DNA from: Streptomyces sp. sk2.1
Lineage (GTDB): Bacteria > Actinomycetota > Actinomycetes > Streptomycetales > Streptomycetaceae
Length of the DNA stretch: 64,000 nt
NCBI RefSeq assembly: GCF_008120935.1
Contig: NZ_RDBO01000015.1
Span: 1-64,000, forward strand
Direction: 5' to 3'
In this document: piece after piece, positions 45,374-54,304 of the stretch
Position numbering within the stretch: the stretch's first letter is position 1
Layout of the letters: each line of letters opens with the position of its first letter
Notes under the pieces: generated by a model
The model's database searches: none
The model's input: the letters and a program-made list of their open reading frames with translations, nothing else
Told to the model about the DNA's origin: nothing
Program-made: the position numbers and the translations under genes

Positions 45374-47692
45374 TCAGGAGGCGGGCAGCTCGCTGCGGAC
45401 GGTGCGGGCCGCGGCGACCAGATTCTCCAGGGAGGCACGGGTCTCGGGCCAGCCGCGGGTCTTCAGGCCGCAGTCGGGGTTGACCCAGAGGCGTTCGGCG
45501 GGGATCGCCCTCAGGCCGGTGCGCAGGAGTCCGGCAGCCTCCTCCATGCTCGGGACACGGGGGGAGTGGATGTCGTAGACACCGGGGCCGGCCTCGCGGG
45601 GGTAGCCGTGGGAGGCGAGTTCGCGGGCGACCTGCATGTGGGAGCGGGCGGCCTCCAGGCTGATGACGTCGGCGTCGAGGTCGTCGATGGCCCGGACGAT
45701 GTCGCCGAACTCGGCGTAGCACATGTGGGTGTGGATCTGGGTGTCCGGTCGTACTCCTGCGGTGGTGAGACGGAACGCTTCGGTCGCCCACGTCAGGTAC
45801 GCCGCACGGTCGGCGGCGCGCAGCGGCAGGGTCTCGCGCAGCGCGGGCTCGTCCACCTGGATCACCGGGGTGCCCGCGGTCTCCAGGTCGCCGACTTCGT
45901 CACGCAGTGCGAGGGCGACCTGGCGTGCGGTGTCGCCGAGCGGTTGGTCGTCGCGGACGAAGGACCAGGCGAGCATCGTGACGGGCCCGGTGAGCATGCC
46001 CTTGACCGGGCGGTCGCTCAGCGACTGGGCGTAGGACGTCCAGCGCACGGTCATCGGTTCCGGGCGGGAGATGTCCCCGGCGAGGACCGGCGGGCGGACG
46101 TAGCGGGTGCCGTAGGACTGGACCCAGCCGTGCCGGGTGGCGAGGTAGCCGGTGAGCTGCTCGGCGAAGTACTGCACCATGTCGTTGCGTTCGGGCTCGC
46201 CGTGCACCAGGACGTCGATGCCGGTTTTCTCCTGGAAGGAGACGACCTCCTGGATCTCCGCCTCGATGCGTTCCTCGTAGCCGACGGTGTCGATGCGTCC
46301 GGCACGCAGGTCGGCGCGGGCGGTGCGCAGTTCGCCGGTCTGCGGGAAGGAGCCGATGGTCGTCGTGGGCAGCAGTGGCAGGCCGAGGCGGGCACGCTGG
46401 GCTGCGGCCCGTTCGGCGTAGGGCTGGGAGCGGCGGGCGTCGGCGTCCGTCACGGCCTCGGCGCGGGCGCGTACGGCCGGGTCACGGGTGATCGGAGAGC
46501 CGGAGCGGGAGGCGAGGTCGGCGCGGTTGGCGGCGAGCTCGCCCATGATGGAGGCGGTGCCCTGGGTGAGGCCCTTGGCGAGGGTGACGATCTCGGCGGT
46601 CTTCTGCCGGGCGAAAGCGAGCCAGCGCAGGATCTGCGGGTCGATGTCCCGCTCGGCCGCGGCGTCCAGCGGCACGTGGAGCAGGGAGCAGGAGGCGGCG
46701 ACGTCGACGCGGTCGGCGAGCCCGAGGAGGGTGCCCAGGGCGGACAGGGACTTCTGCAGGTCGTTGATCCAGACGTTGCGGCCGTTGACGACACCGGCGA
46801 CCAGGCGCTTGCCGGGCAGCCCGCCGGAGGCGGCGAGTGCGTCGAGGTTGGCCGCGGCGGCCTCGGCGAAGTCCAGGGCCAAGCCCTCGACCGGGGCCTT
46901 GGCAAGCACGGGCAGGGCGTCGCCGAGACGGTCGAAGTAGGAGGCGATCAGCAGCTTGGGCCGGTCGGCGAGGGCACCGAGGGTGCGGTAGGCGCGCTCG
47001 GCGGCGTTCAGTTCGGCCGGTGTGCGGTCCTGCACGAGGGCGGGCTCGTCGACCTGGACCCACTCCGCGCCGGCCGCGCGCAGGTCGGCGAGGACCTCGG
47101 CGTACACGGGCAGCAACCGGTCCAGGAGGGTGAGGGGCTCGAAGTCGGCGGGCACGCCGGGGGCGGGCTTGGCGAGCAGGAGATAGGTGACCGGGCCGAC
47201 GAGGACCGGCCGGGCGGTCAGACCGAGGGCGAGGGCCTCCTTGAGCTCCGCGACCTGCTTGGCCGAGTTCGCACCGAAGACGGTGCCGGGGCCCAGTTCG
47301 GGGACCAGGTAGTGGTAGTTGGTGTCGAACCACTTGGTCATCTCCAGCGGTGCCACGTCCTGGGTGCCGCGGGCCATGGCGAAGTAGCCGTCCAGCGCGT
47401 CGGCGTCGACGGAGGCGCGGTGCCGTTCGGGGATCGCGCCCACCATGGCGGTGGTGTCCAGAACGTGGTCGTAGTACGAGAAGTCACCGGTCGGCACCTC
47501 GTCGATGCCGGCTTCGGCGAGCTGCCGCCAGTTGGAACGGCGCAGTTCGGTGGCGATGGCATGGAGGGCGTCGGCGGCGACGCGGCCCTTCCAGTAGCCC
47601 TCGATCGCCTTCTTGAGTTCCCGGTCGGGGCCCTGGCGGGGGTAGCCGTACACGGTGGCCCGTGCTGCGGGGGCTGCGGACTGGTTGGTCAC
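45374..47692 (-). CDS. metE: Cobalamin-independent methionine synthase
   Basis: 5-methyltetrahydropteroyltriglutamate-homocysteine methyltransferase, making methionine without B12 in the cytoplasm. At 772 residues it is full length. The N-terminal barrel starts GYPRQGPDRELKKAIEGYW. The C-terminal catalytic barrel contains PTTTIGSFPQTGELR, the zinc ligands in HTHMCYAEF, an acidic ligand region, and Cys in NPDCGLKTRGW. The GTG at 47692 follows AAGGAG. Upstream lies a cobalamin riboswitch on the same strand, so expression is shut off when B12 is plentiful and the B12-dependent enzyme (MetH, not in this window) can be used. Confidence 0.96.
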   Translation of the reverse strand: MTNQSAAPAARATVYGYPRQGPDRELKKAIEGYWKGRVAADALHAIATELRRSNWRQLAEAGIDEVPTGDFSYYDHVLDTTAMVGAIPERHRASVDADALDGYFAMARGTQDVAPLEMTKWFDTNYHYLVPELGPGTVFGANSAKQVAELKEALALGLTARPVLVGPVTYLLLAKPAPGVPADFEPLTLLDRLLPVYAEVLADLRAAGAEWVQVDEPALVQDRTPAELNAAERAYRTLGALADRPKLLIASYFDRLGDALPVLAKAPVEGLALDFAEAAAANLDALAASGGLPGKRLVAGVVNGRNVWINDLQKSLSALGTLLGLADRVDVAASCSLLHVPLDAAAERDIDPQILRWLAFARQKTAEIVTLAKGLTQGTASIMGELAANRADLASRSGSPITRDPAVRARAEAVTDADARRSQPYAERAAAQRARLGLPLLPTTTIGSFPQTGELRTARADLRAGRIDTVGYEERIEAEIQEVVSFQEKTGIDVLVHGEPERNDMVQYFAEQLTGYLATRHGWVQSYGTRYVRPPVLAGDISRPEPMTVRWTSYAQSLSDRPVKGMLTGPVTMLAWSFVRDDQPLGDTARQVALALRDEVGDLETAGTPVIQVDEPALRETLPLRAADRAAYLTWATEAFRLTTAGVRPDTQIHTHMCYAEFGDIVRAIDDLDADVISLEAARSHMQVARELASHGYPREAGPGVYDIHSPRVPSMEEAAGLLRTGLRAIPAERLWVNPDCGLKTRGWPETRASLENLVAAARTVRSELPAS

Positions 47693-47700
47693 GGAGATCT

Positions 47701-47752
47701 CCTTCGCGAGACGAATCCCTGAGATCCCGGAGACGGGACAAGGACGCGAAGG
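47701..47752 (-). promoter_or_regulatory. Hairpin that can mask the metE ribosome site
   Basis: In the metE leader, CCTTCGCG (plus-strand 47752-47745) can pair exactly with CGCGAAGG (47708-47701), which contains the first four bases of the AAGGAG ribosome site. The 36 bases between include a small internal hairpin (TCCCG with CGGGA). This is the expected expression platform of the riboswitch, acting on translation. Confidence 0.65.
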
Positions 47753-47875
47753 GGTGACGAACCGGACGGGAACGACCCCACGCGGCAAGGCACGGTCGTC
47801 CGTCCGGATGCACGCCGACCCGCCCTCGAGGTCACCGGGATATCCGCGCGCGGAACGATCCGCACGCGGGCAGTC

Positions 47876-48062
47876 GGCAGGTCTTCGGACTTGCGGGCAC
47901 GTCCTCATGGCATGAGGACACCTACTGGCCGTCGCTTCCCAGGCCCTGTTCGTCGGACCCAGTGCGTATGACGGCGGTCGTTCCCGCTCACCGCTGCGGG
48001 GCAGTCCCGGATTTTCACCGGGTTCCCTCTTACGACGTCCCGCCTGGCGGACGGGACGAACC
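47876..48062 (-). promoter_or_regulatory. Cobalamin riboswitch upstream of metE
   Basis: Minus-strand RNA aptamer for adenosylcobalamin or a related cobalamin. Conserved elements in order: CCCGGTGAAAATCCGGGAC, CTGCCCCGCAGCGGTGAG with the GGGAACGAC region, ACTGGGTCC, CTGGGAAGCGACGGCCAGTA, the arm GTGTCCTCATG/CATGAGGAC, and the closing B12-box segment AAGTCCGAAGACCTGCC at 47892-47876. It begins about 370 bases upstream of the metE start and faces that gene. The outer limits are approximate. Confidence 0.93.
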
Positions 48063-48306
48063 AGCTGCTCCGGCCAGCCTAAGGGGTGGCGCCACGAAAG
48101 GGAGAGAACCATCCAGTATCCGGAAAGTGACGCAGCCCACGTCGGTAGCACGACGCCGAAGGGGCGGCGAGTGCCGTACCCGCGCTTCTTGCACGGTGCC
48201 CATGCGGGGCCCCGGCTCCGGTGTCCGTCGAGGCAGGACAGGGCGAAGGCGACGCACACGGGGGAGCAGGGCCTGCCGGGCGGATCGGCCCTGCTCCCGG
48301 AAGGGG

Positions 48307-49078
48307 TCAGGTGCCCAGGCGCAGGGCGATCGTGTCGCCCACGGCGATGGTGCCGTCGCGGGCGGCCGTGGTGAACGGGGCGCCGTCGACGCTCGCCTTC
48401 CAGGTGTTGGAGCCGCTGTTGGCCCTGCCGTTGAGCGCGGGACCCGGCCGATGCCGGAGGACGGGGTGACGCCCGTGACACAGCCGGACGGGGTGGCCGA
48501 CCCGACCGCCGAGTCCAGCACCGCGCCGAGTGCGGTCGTGCTGCCGGTCGCGGTGAGAGTGATGGAGCACACCTTCAGGTTGCCGGTGCCGTCGTCCACG
48601 GTCAGTGCGAACTTGCTCGCGGTGCCGATGGCCGGCGACGGCTGGGCGACCCACCGCGGCGCACCGGCGGTCACGGGCGTGGGCGGCGCGGAGGTGAAGC
48701 CGCCGCCGGCCACCGCCCGCAGGCCGTCGATGGAGGCGTACGCCTGCGGTGCGGTGTCGGTGGGCAGGTACTTGAAGCCGCCGCCCGGATTGAACTGCCG
48801 GCCGATCAGGAAGTCGACCGGGGTCTTGCCCTTGGACGTGAGGAAGTCGCCGGTCCGGGCGTTGATGCCGCAGGCGTTGAGGCCGGCCGCGGCCCAGCCG
48901 TTGGAGTCGGTGTTGACGCCGAACATGGCGTCGAAGGCATCTGTGTTGGTGATGAGCTCGTTCCTGAGGAACGTCTTGGCCTGCGTGATGTCGGGATCGG
49001 TGGCAGGGATGCCGGAGACGCACAGGGCGGCCATGGCCGCGCCGGTCATGTCGATGTCGCCGACCGCGGCCCGGCTCG
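48307..49078 (-). pseudogene. C-terminal fragment of a prenyltransferase-repeat surface protein
   Basis: Secreted-protein fragment without start or signal peptide. It begins near VGDIDMTGAAMAALCVSG and continues FLRNELITNTDAFDAMFG, NSNG-like GWAAAGLNACGI, FLIGRQFNPGGGFKYLP and a DUF4430-like end. The frame breaks near 48440, after which LNGRANSGSNTWKASVDG and the stop at 48307 lie in another frame. Proteins of this kind accompany ECF transporters in Streptomyces, and an ECF transporter lies just to the right, but on the opposite strand. Confidence 0.7.
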
Positions 49079-49513
49079 CGCTGCTCGCCGAATCGACCGA
49101 GCGCGACCCGCGCGACTTCGGCGGTCGGGACCTGATCGCCGCCCTCGCCGGGGACGTGTGCCCGGCCGCCGCCCCTGGCGAGGGCTGCACCGCGAAGGGC
49201 GACATCCGCAACATCACGTACGCCGACGAGCAGGCCCGCGCCGTGCCGGCGCTGCTGCGCGCCGGCGAGACCCGGACACCGCATCGGTCGACCGGCTGAC
49301 CCAGGTGCAGCGCAAGGACGGCGGCATCACCAGCATTCTCATCCAGCCCGGTGAGCGCTGCGACGGCGACGCGGGGACCACGGGCCTGATCGCGCTGGTT
49401 CTGCACCGGGCGGGCAGGGCGCCGTCGTCACCAAGGCCCGCGGCTACCTGGTCAGGACGCAGCTCGACAACGGTTCGTTCCCCGGCCCCACCGCGCACCG
49501 CTCCCGGCCATGA
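49078..49513 (+). pseudogene. N-terminal/central fragment of a prenyltransferase-repeat surface protein, opposite strand
   Basis: Three reading frames in succession carry one protein: AESTERDPRDFGGRDLIAAL (to about 49284), then VDRLTQVQRKDGGITSILIQ and CDGDAGTTGLIALVLHRAG, then AVVTKARGYLVRTQLDNGSF with a stop at 49511. It has no start codon or signal peptide. It meets the minus-strand fragment head to head at about 49078, and its 3' end runs straight into the truncated ECF ATPase. Confidence 0.7.
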
Positions 49514-50298
49514 CCGGCCCGCGCTGCTCACCGCCCGCAGGACGACCGTCGCCCACCACGGGGTGCCGGCCGTCCGCGAGGTGGACCTCACCCTGCACGA
49601 AGGCGAGGTGACCGCGCTGATGGGGCGCAACGGCTCCGGCAAGTCCTCCTTGCTGTGGGCCCTGCAGGGCACGGGGCCACGCAGTACCGGCACGGTCACC
49701 GTCCGGGACAGCACTGGTGGAACGGACCCGCACACCGTCTCCCCGGCACACGCCCGCCGGCTCGTCGGACTGGTGCCGCAGACCCCCGCCGACCTCCTCC
49801 ACCCGGAGAGCGTGAGGCAGGAACTCGACCAGGCGGACACCGAATCCGCGACAGGACGGAGCGCCCGTGCCCTCCCGGACCGCCTTGCTCCCGGTATCGA
49901 CGACGCCACCCATCCCCGTGACCTGTCCGAGGGGCAGAAACTCGCCCCGGTCCTCACCACCCGGCTCACCGCCGCCCCGAAGGCCCTGCTGCTCGACGAA
50001 CCGACCCGCGGTCTCGACTACCGTGCCAAGAGCCGACTCATCGACATCATCGGCGCGTTGGCAGGCGAAGGGTGTGCGGTGGTCGTCTCCACCCACGATG
50101 TCGAGTTCGCCGCGCGCCGCCGACCGGGTCGTCGTCGTGGCCGAGGGCGACATCGTTGCCGACGGCCCCACCGCCGACGTCGTCGTGGCCTCCCCGGTCT
50201 TCGCGCCCCAGACGGCGAAGATCCTGGCACCGCTGCTGTTCCTCACCGTCGACCAGGTCACCGCCGCGCTCCACGACCGGCAGGAGGAACGGCCATGA
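49509..50298 (+). pseudogene. ECF transporter ATPase, only the second ABC domain, frameshifted
   Basis: One ABC domain: MGRNGSGKSS (Walker A), VGLVPQTPADLLH (Q-loop), LSEGQKLA (signature), KALLLDEPTRGLD (Walker B), VVVSTHDVEFAA (switch). At about 50115, in a CGCCGCGCGCC run, the frame shifts, and the end continues as DRVVVVAEGDIVADGPTAD to a stop at 50298. No start codon is found. In Streptomyces this ATPase usually carries two fused ABC domains, so the first appears to have been lost in the junction with the surface-protein fragment. The stop overlaps the next gene as ATGA. Confidence 0.75.
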
Positions 50299-51121
50299 CA
50301 CCGCCGGGCGGACAGAACGCGTCCGCCATCCGCCTCACCCCCCCCGGGCCGGCCTGGTTGTCGCGATGGCGGCCTTCCTCGGCGCCGTCGCGTTCTTCCG
50401 GCCGTTCGTCGTGGCCCAGGGAACCTTCGGCTCGAACCACGCACCGCCTCTGATCTTCGGTGTGCTCCTCGTCCTGGTGCTCTGCGTCGTCCTGTCCGAG
50501 ATCGCCGAGGGCGGCATCGACTCCAGGGCACTGGCCATGCTCGGCGTGCTGTCCGCCGTCAACGCGGCCCTGCGCCCGCTCGGCGCGGGCACCGCAGGCA
50601 CCGAGACCGTCTTCTTCGTTCTCGTACTGGCCGGCCGGGTCCACGGCCCCGGCTTCACCCTGGGCTGCACCTCCCTGTTCACCTCCGCACTCATCACCGG
50701 CGGCGTGGGGCCCTGGATGCCGTACCAGATGTTCGGCTGTGCCTTCGTGGGCATGCTCGCCGGATTCCTGCCGCGCGCGACCGGGCGGCGCGAAGTGCTG
50801 CTCCTCGCGGTCTACGGATCACTGTCCGGCTACCTCTTCGGTTTCCTCCTCAACCTCTCCTTCTGGCCCTTCTCCCTCGATCCCGACAGCTCGATCGCCC
50901 ATCCGCCCGGCCTGCCGTTCACCGAGCAGTGGCACCGCTGCATCGCCTTCGACCTGGCCACCTCGCTCGGCTGGGACACCGGCCGCGCCGTCACCAACTT
51001 CGTGTGCGTCCTGCTCGCCGGCCCGGCCGTACTCACCACCTTCCGGCGGGCGGCGCGCAAGGCACGCTTCCGGGCCCCGGTGCGGTTCGTACGACCCGCT
51101 TCACTGCCTCCGGAGCGCTGA
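50295..51121 (+). pseudogene. ECF transporter membrane (S-component-like) protein, frameshift near its start
   Basis: The ATG at 50295 follows AGGAGG and overlaps the ATPase stop, but the frame breaks after about 16 codons at a run of eight C (50338-50345). The remaining protein reads on in another frame: FLGAVAFFRPFVVAQG, EIAEGGIDSRALAMLGVLSA, GPGFTLGCTSLFTSALITGG, VGPWMPYQMFG and a stop at 51121. Six hydrophobic segments fit an ECF S component. Internal starts (ATG 50366) could still give a 251-residue protein. It might import a cobalamin-type cofactor, given families of this kind, but no specificity residue is visible. Confidence 0.65.
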
Positions 51122-51300
51122 GTCCATGCGGTCCGTGCGGGTGCCGGAACGCCCCGGCAGGAGGCACGGGAAGAACGGGATGCCGACGACCGGAACGGCA
51201 CGGCTCGGGCAACGCCCTGGGCCGCCGTGCCGAACGGAACCATGCGGCCCGTGACTGTCGGGTGGCTGGGGGCGCGCCATTGGCGGAACATGAGAGGTAT

Positions 51301-52491
51301 ATGGGTGCGCGGCGTTCGTGGGATCATCTTCTGGAGCCGTCATCAGGCAGTGGTCTGGTGGCGATCCCGTTCGTGCTGATCGCGACGATCACCGTGCTGG
51401 ACATCTACACCGGGCACGATGTCCAGCTGGGCCCGCTGCTGGTCATCGCGCCCGCTCTGACCGCCTCCCTTGCCGGGACACGGCTGACCGCTCTTGCCGG
51501 GGCATTGGCAGTGGCGGCCCAAGTGTTCATCGCTGTCTCCCTCGGCGGACTGACCACGCCCAACCGAATGGCGCAGATCATCGCGCTGACCGTGCTCTCC
51601 GCCCTGGTGGTCCTCATGCGGTTCGTGCGGGAGCGGCGCGACCGGGCGCTGAGCCTGGCACGCTCTGTGGCCGAGACGGCTCAGCGGGTGCTGCTTCGGC
51701 CTCCGCCACGCCGGATCGGACCGTTGCGGGTGGCATGGCTGTACATGTCCGCGCAGGACGAGGCCGAGATCGGCGGTGATCTGTTTGCGTTCGCCCGCGG
51801 CGAGCATGCCGCGACCCGGGTGGTCATCGGGGATGTCCGGGGCAACGGGCTGGCCGCCATCGGTGAGGCCTCGCTGGTACTGGGGGCATTCCGTGAGGGG
51901 GCTCATCGGTACGCGACCCTCCCCGGGCTGGTGACCGCCCTTGAGGACAGCGTCTCCCGGAACCTGGAGGACGTGGCGGACACCGAACGCGACCCCGGCG
52001 AGCACTTCATCACCTGCCTCGTCCTGGAGATCCCCGACAACGCCCCGAAGACCGCCGAGATGATCAACTGCGGGCATCCGCCGCCGCTGCTGGTGCATGA
52101 CCAGCAGGTCGCGGTCCTGCATGCCCGACAGCCACTGCCTCCGCTGGGCGTGTGCGAGCGACCGATCGAGGACGACCACACAGACCTCTTCGCCTTCGCA
52201 TGCGGTGACATGCTCGTTCTTTACACCGACGGAGTCATCGAAGCCCGCTCGCCGTCCGGAGCGTTCTACCCGCTCGCCGAACGAATCGCCTCCTTTCCCG
52301 CCAACAGTCCCGACAGCCTGCTGCACCACATCCACCGCGATCTGCTCACCCACGTCGGCGGCCACCCCGCCGACGACGCAGCCCTCCTCGTCATCGAACG
52401 CACCCCGTCGCATCGGCCGCACCTCACTCCCCATCCCATTGGTCACCATCGGCGCCAGTCCAATGGACAGCCCCCGCCCCCAGGCCGCTGA
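51301..52491 (+). CDS. Membrane-anchored SpoIIE/PP2C-type serine phosphatase
   Basis: 396 residues. The N-terminus has about four hydrophobic helices (LVAIPFVLIATITVLDIYTG to MAQIIALTVLSALVVLMRF), followed by a short cytoplasmic helix. A PP2C-like SpoIIE phosphatase domain with metal-site aspartates follows: AEIGGDLFAF, VIGDVRGNGLAAI, LVLYTDGVIEAR and HPADDAALLVIE. Such proteins control anti-sigma/anti-anti-sigma switches in Streptomyces. The ATG at 51301 has GAGAGG upstream. It is intact, although the genes on both sides are broken. Confidence 0.9.
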   Translation: MGARRSWDHLLEPSSGSGLVAIPFVLIATITVLDIYTGHDVQLGPLLVIAPALTASLAGTRLTALAGALAVAAQVFIAVSLGGLTTPNRMAQIIALTVLSALVVLMRFVRERRDRALSLARSVAETAQRVLLRPPPRRIGPLRVAWLYMSAQDEAEIGGDLFAFARGEHAATRVVIGDVRGNGLAAIGEASLVLGAFREGAHRYATLPGLVTALEDSVSRNLEDVADTERDPGEHFITCLVLEIPDNAPKTAEMINCGHPPPLLVHDQQVAVLHARQPLPPLGVCERPIEDDHTDLFAFACGDMLVLYTDGVIEARSPSGAFYPLAERIASFPANSPDSLLHHIHRDLLTHVGGHPADDAALLVIERTPSHRPHLTPHPIGHHRRQSNGQPPPPGR

Positions 52492-52539
52492 ACCCGAGAA
52501 CCGGGCGACCCCGGTGCGCTGGGCATGCCGCTGCGGATG

Positions 52540-53260
52540 CTTCGGCGCGGGCACGGCCCGGACAACTCCGGAACGAAAGCCGAGGAGCGGTCGCCGGTGA
52601 AGACAACCGCTCGCCCGGCAGGCGGGTCCAGGCGGAACAGGCGGGCCACGGCCTTCCCGGCGAACGCCATCACCACGAGGAACACCGCGCGGAACAGGAC
52701 GACGACGGTGACATCGCCCGGGCTGTCGCCGGTCCGGGGACCCGGGAGGCGACCACGACCAGCAGCGTGGCGGCCATCAGCGGCACCATTGCGGTGGTCG
52801 TGGCGTCGGAGACACGCCGGCCTGCCGGGCGGCGCGCGGCCCACGCCTGCAGGGCCCGCGCGAGGGCCGCGGGGTGACGATCAGTACGGCGAACGCCTCG
52901 GCGAAGGGGCCGACCTGGACGATGCCGGCAAGCTCCGGGCCAATGAACAGGTGGAGGAACCCCGGGAGCGGCAGCATCTGGGCCCCGGCAGGACTGGGGC
53001 GGCGGCCAGAAGACGGCGGCCGGTGCCACCGGCCGGTCCGGAGAAGACGATCACGTAGTCCACGCACGGGCACAGCGGTACCAGCAGGACACCGAGCCGC
53101 GCCACCTGGTCGGAGGGCAGGAACGAGAACATCGCGGCGACGGTCAGCGGCATGACCACGAAGTTCACCACCATCGCGGTCGACAGGAAGCGGCCGTCGC
53201 GCAGGGACCGGACCAGTTCGGCGGCCGGGACCCGGAGGAAGGCAACGAACAACGGCGCAC
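52540..53260 (-). pseudogene. Arsenite-permease-like (ACR3/bile-acid symporter type) transporter, degraded
   Basis: Pieces in at least four frames, in order on the minus strand: VAFLRVPAAELVRSLRDGRF, VVNFVVMPLTVAAMFSFLP, LGVLLVPLCPCVDYVIVFSG, FLHLFIGPELAGIVQVGPFA, TTAMVPLMAATLLVVVASRV, VLFRAVFLVVMAFAGKAVAR and a truncated end after VFTG. The N-terminal helices and the C-terminal helix are missing. The 5' side joins the MerR-type gene directly, so a deletion has fused the two genes. Confidence 0.7.
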
Positions 53261-53269
53261 CTGCTCCGC

Positions 53270-53921
53270 CGAGGCGAGGGCCGGGACCGCGACGGCGAGC
53301 TCGGCGCCGGCCCGGAAGGACAGGCGGATACCGTCGGGGATCTCCTCGCGCTGCTCGGCCTTGCCGATCAGGGCCCGCCACTGCTCGGTGCGCTCGTCCA
53401 TCTCGGTGTCGCCCGGCGTGCGGGCCACCGGGGCATCCCGCCACGACTCCATGACCCGGTCGAGGCGAGTCGGCGACGGCATCATCGGCACGGGCCCGGT
53501 TGCCGGAGCGCCAGTCGTGGCACAGCCGCAGCCCGGACCACATGCCCCTGCGGCCGCCGGGCCCGACAGCTCGGCGTGGACAGCGGCCAAGTGGGCGGAG
53601 AAAGCCCGCAGCCCGGAGATCCGGCCGTCGGTCTCCATGGTCCGGTCGGTAACCAGCGGCAGCATCCGCGCCCGCACGGACGCGCACACCCCTTCCTCGC
53701 GGACGTCAAGCAGCTCGCGGATTTCCTCCAGGGCCGAGCCCAGCATCTTCGCGGAGGAGATGAAGGCCGGACGTTCCACCGCGCCCTCGCCGTACACCCG
53801 GTACCCGGACGGCGTGCGGTCGGCGGGCAGCAGACCGGCGTCCTCGTGGAAGCGCAGCGCAGTGGCCGGAACACCGGCTCGCTCGACCGGCTGGGGGATG
53901 CGGCAGGCCGTCGCACCGCCG
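53270..53921 (-). pseudogene. MerR-family metal-responsive regulator, no usable start and truncated end
   Basis: A MerR-type helix-turn-helix is clear: VERAGVPATALRFHEDAGLL, PSGYRVYGEGAVERPAFISS. It is followed by the dimerisation helix and a cysteine cluster CGPGCGC, consistent with a thiol-binding metal sensor. In frame there is no ATG or GTG ahead of it. The only in-frame initiator is a TTG inside the promoter's -35 element. The C-terminal domain ends at about VPALASAEQ and runs into arsenite-permease sequence. Both ends are therefore damaged. Confidence 0.7.
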
Positions 53922-53953
53922 ACGGTAAACCTTCGATCCGACCCGAAGGTCAA
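53922..53953 (-). promoter_or_regulatory. MerR-type promoter with operator between -35 and -10
   Basis: On the minus strand TTGACC (-35, plus 53953-53948) and TTTACC (-10, plus 53928-53923) are separated by 19 bases, the long spacing typical of MerR-activated promoters. The dyad ACCTTCG-n8-CGAAGGT (53929-53950, perfect 7-bp arms) sits between them. It would drive the adjacent, now damaged, regulator and transporter genes. Confidence 0.75.
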
Positions 53954-54085
53954 GTGTCACCCCCGCCCCCTGGGCATGAGGTCCCGCGCAGGAAGAGAAG
54001 CGCCGGGGCGCGCCCGCCGGGGCCTCGTCCGCAGCACCCGTTCCCTCCCCGTGGTCTTCGAGCCCACGGCCGTACGGGAGGTGCG

Positions 54086-54304
54086 GTGAAGCCGTCGACA
54101 CAGGCCCCGGCACCGCCACCCATCGCGCCCGACTTCTACCGGGAACCGGAGCGCACGTTCGGATGGCTGCAGGAGCACAGCCCGGTCCATCCCTGGGCGT
54201 CGGCCAGAGGTAGGCCGATGTACTTGGTCTCCCGATGGGCCGACGTGCGTCAGATGTCGGCATCCCCCGCACAGTTCAGCAGCGGCCGCGGGCACGTGAT
54301 CGAC
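54086..54304 (+). pseudogene. N-terminal fragment of a cytochrome P450
   Basis: From a GTG at 54086 with GGGAGGT upstream, the frame reads FYREPERTFGWLQEHSPVHP, YLVSRWADVRQMSASPAQFSS, the usual start of an actinobacterial P450 (substrate-binding beta sheet and B helix). After about 70 residues, shortly behind GRGHVIDQP, the sequence becomes a transporter in the same frame. No I-helix or heme-cysteine motif follows. Confidence 0.7.

Noticed and set aside
47876..48080. A small RNA or small protein gene in the metE leader
   Set aside because: All the structure is accounted for by the cobalamin riboswitch. The open frames there are antisense or accidental.
48030..48300. Extension of the minus-strand surface-protein frame past 48307 to 48030
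   Set aside because: After the frame break near 48440 the long frame is Arg/Pro-rich nonsense. The conserved ending with its own stop at 48307 is in the other frame.
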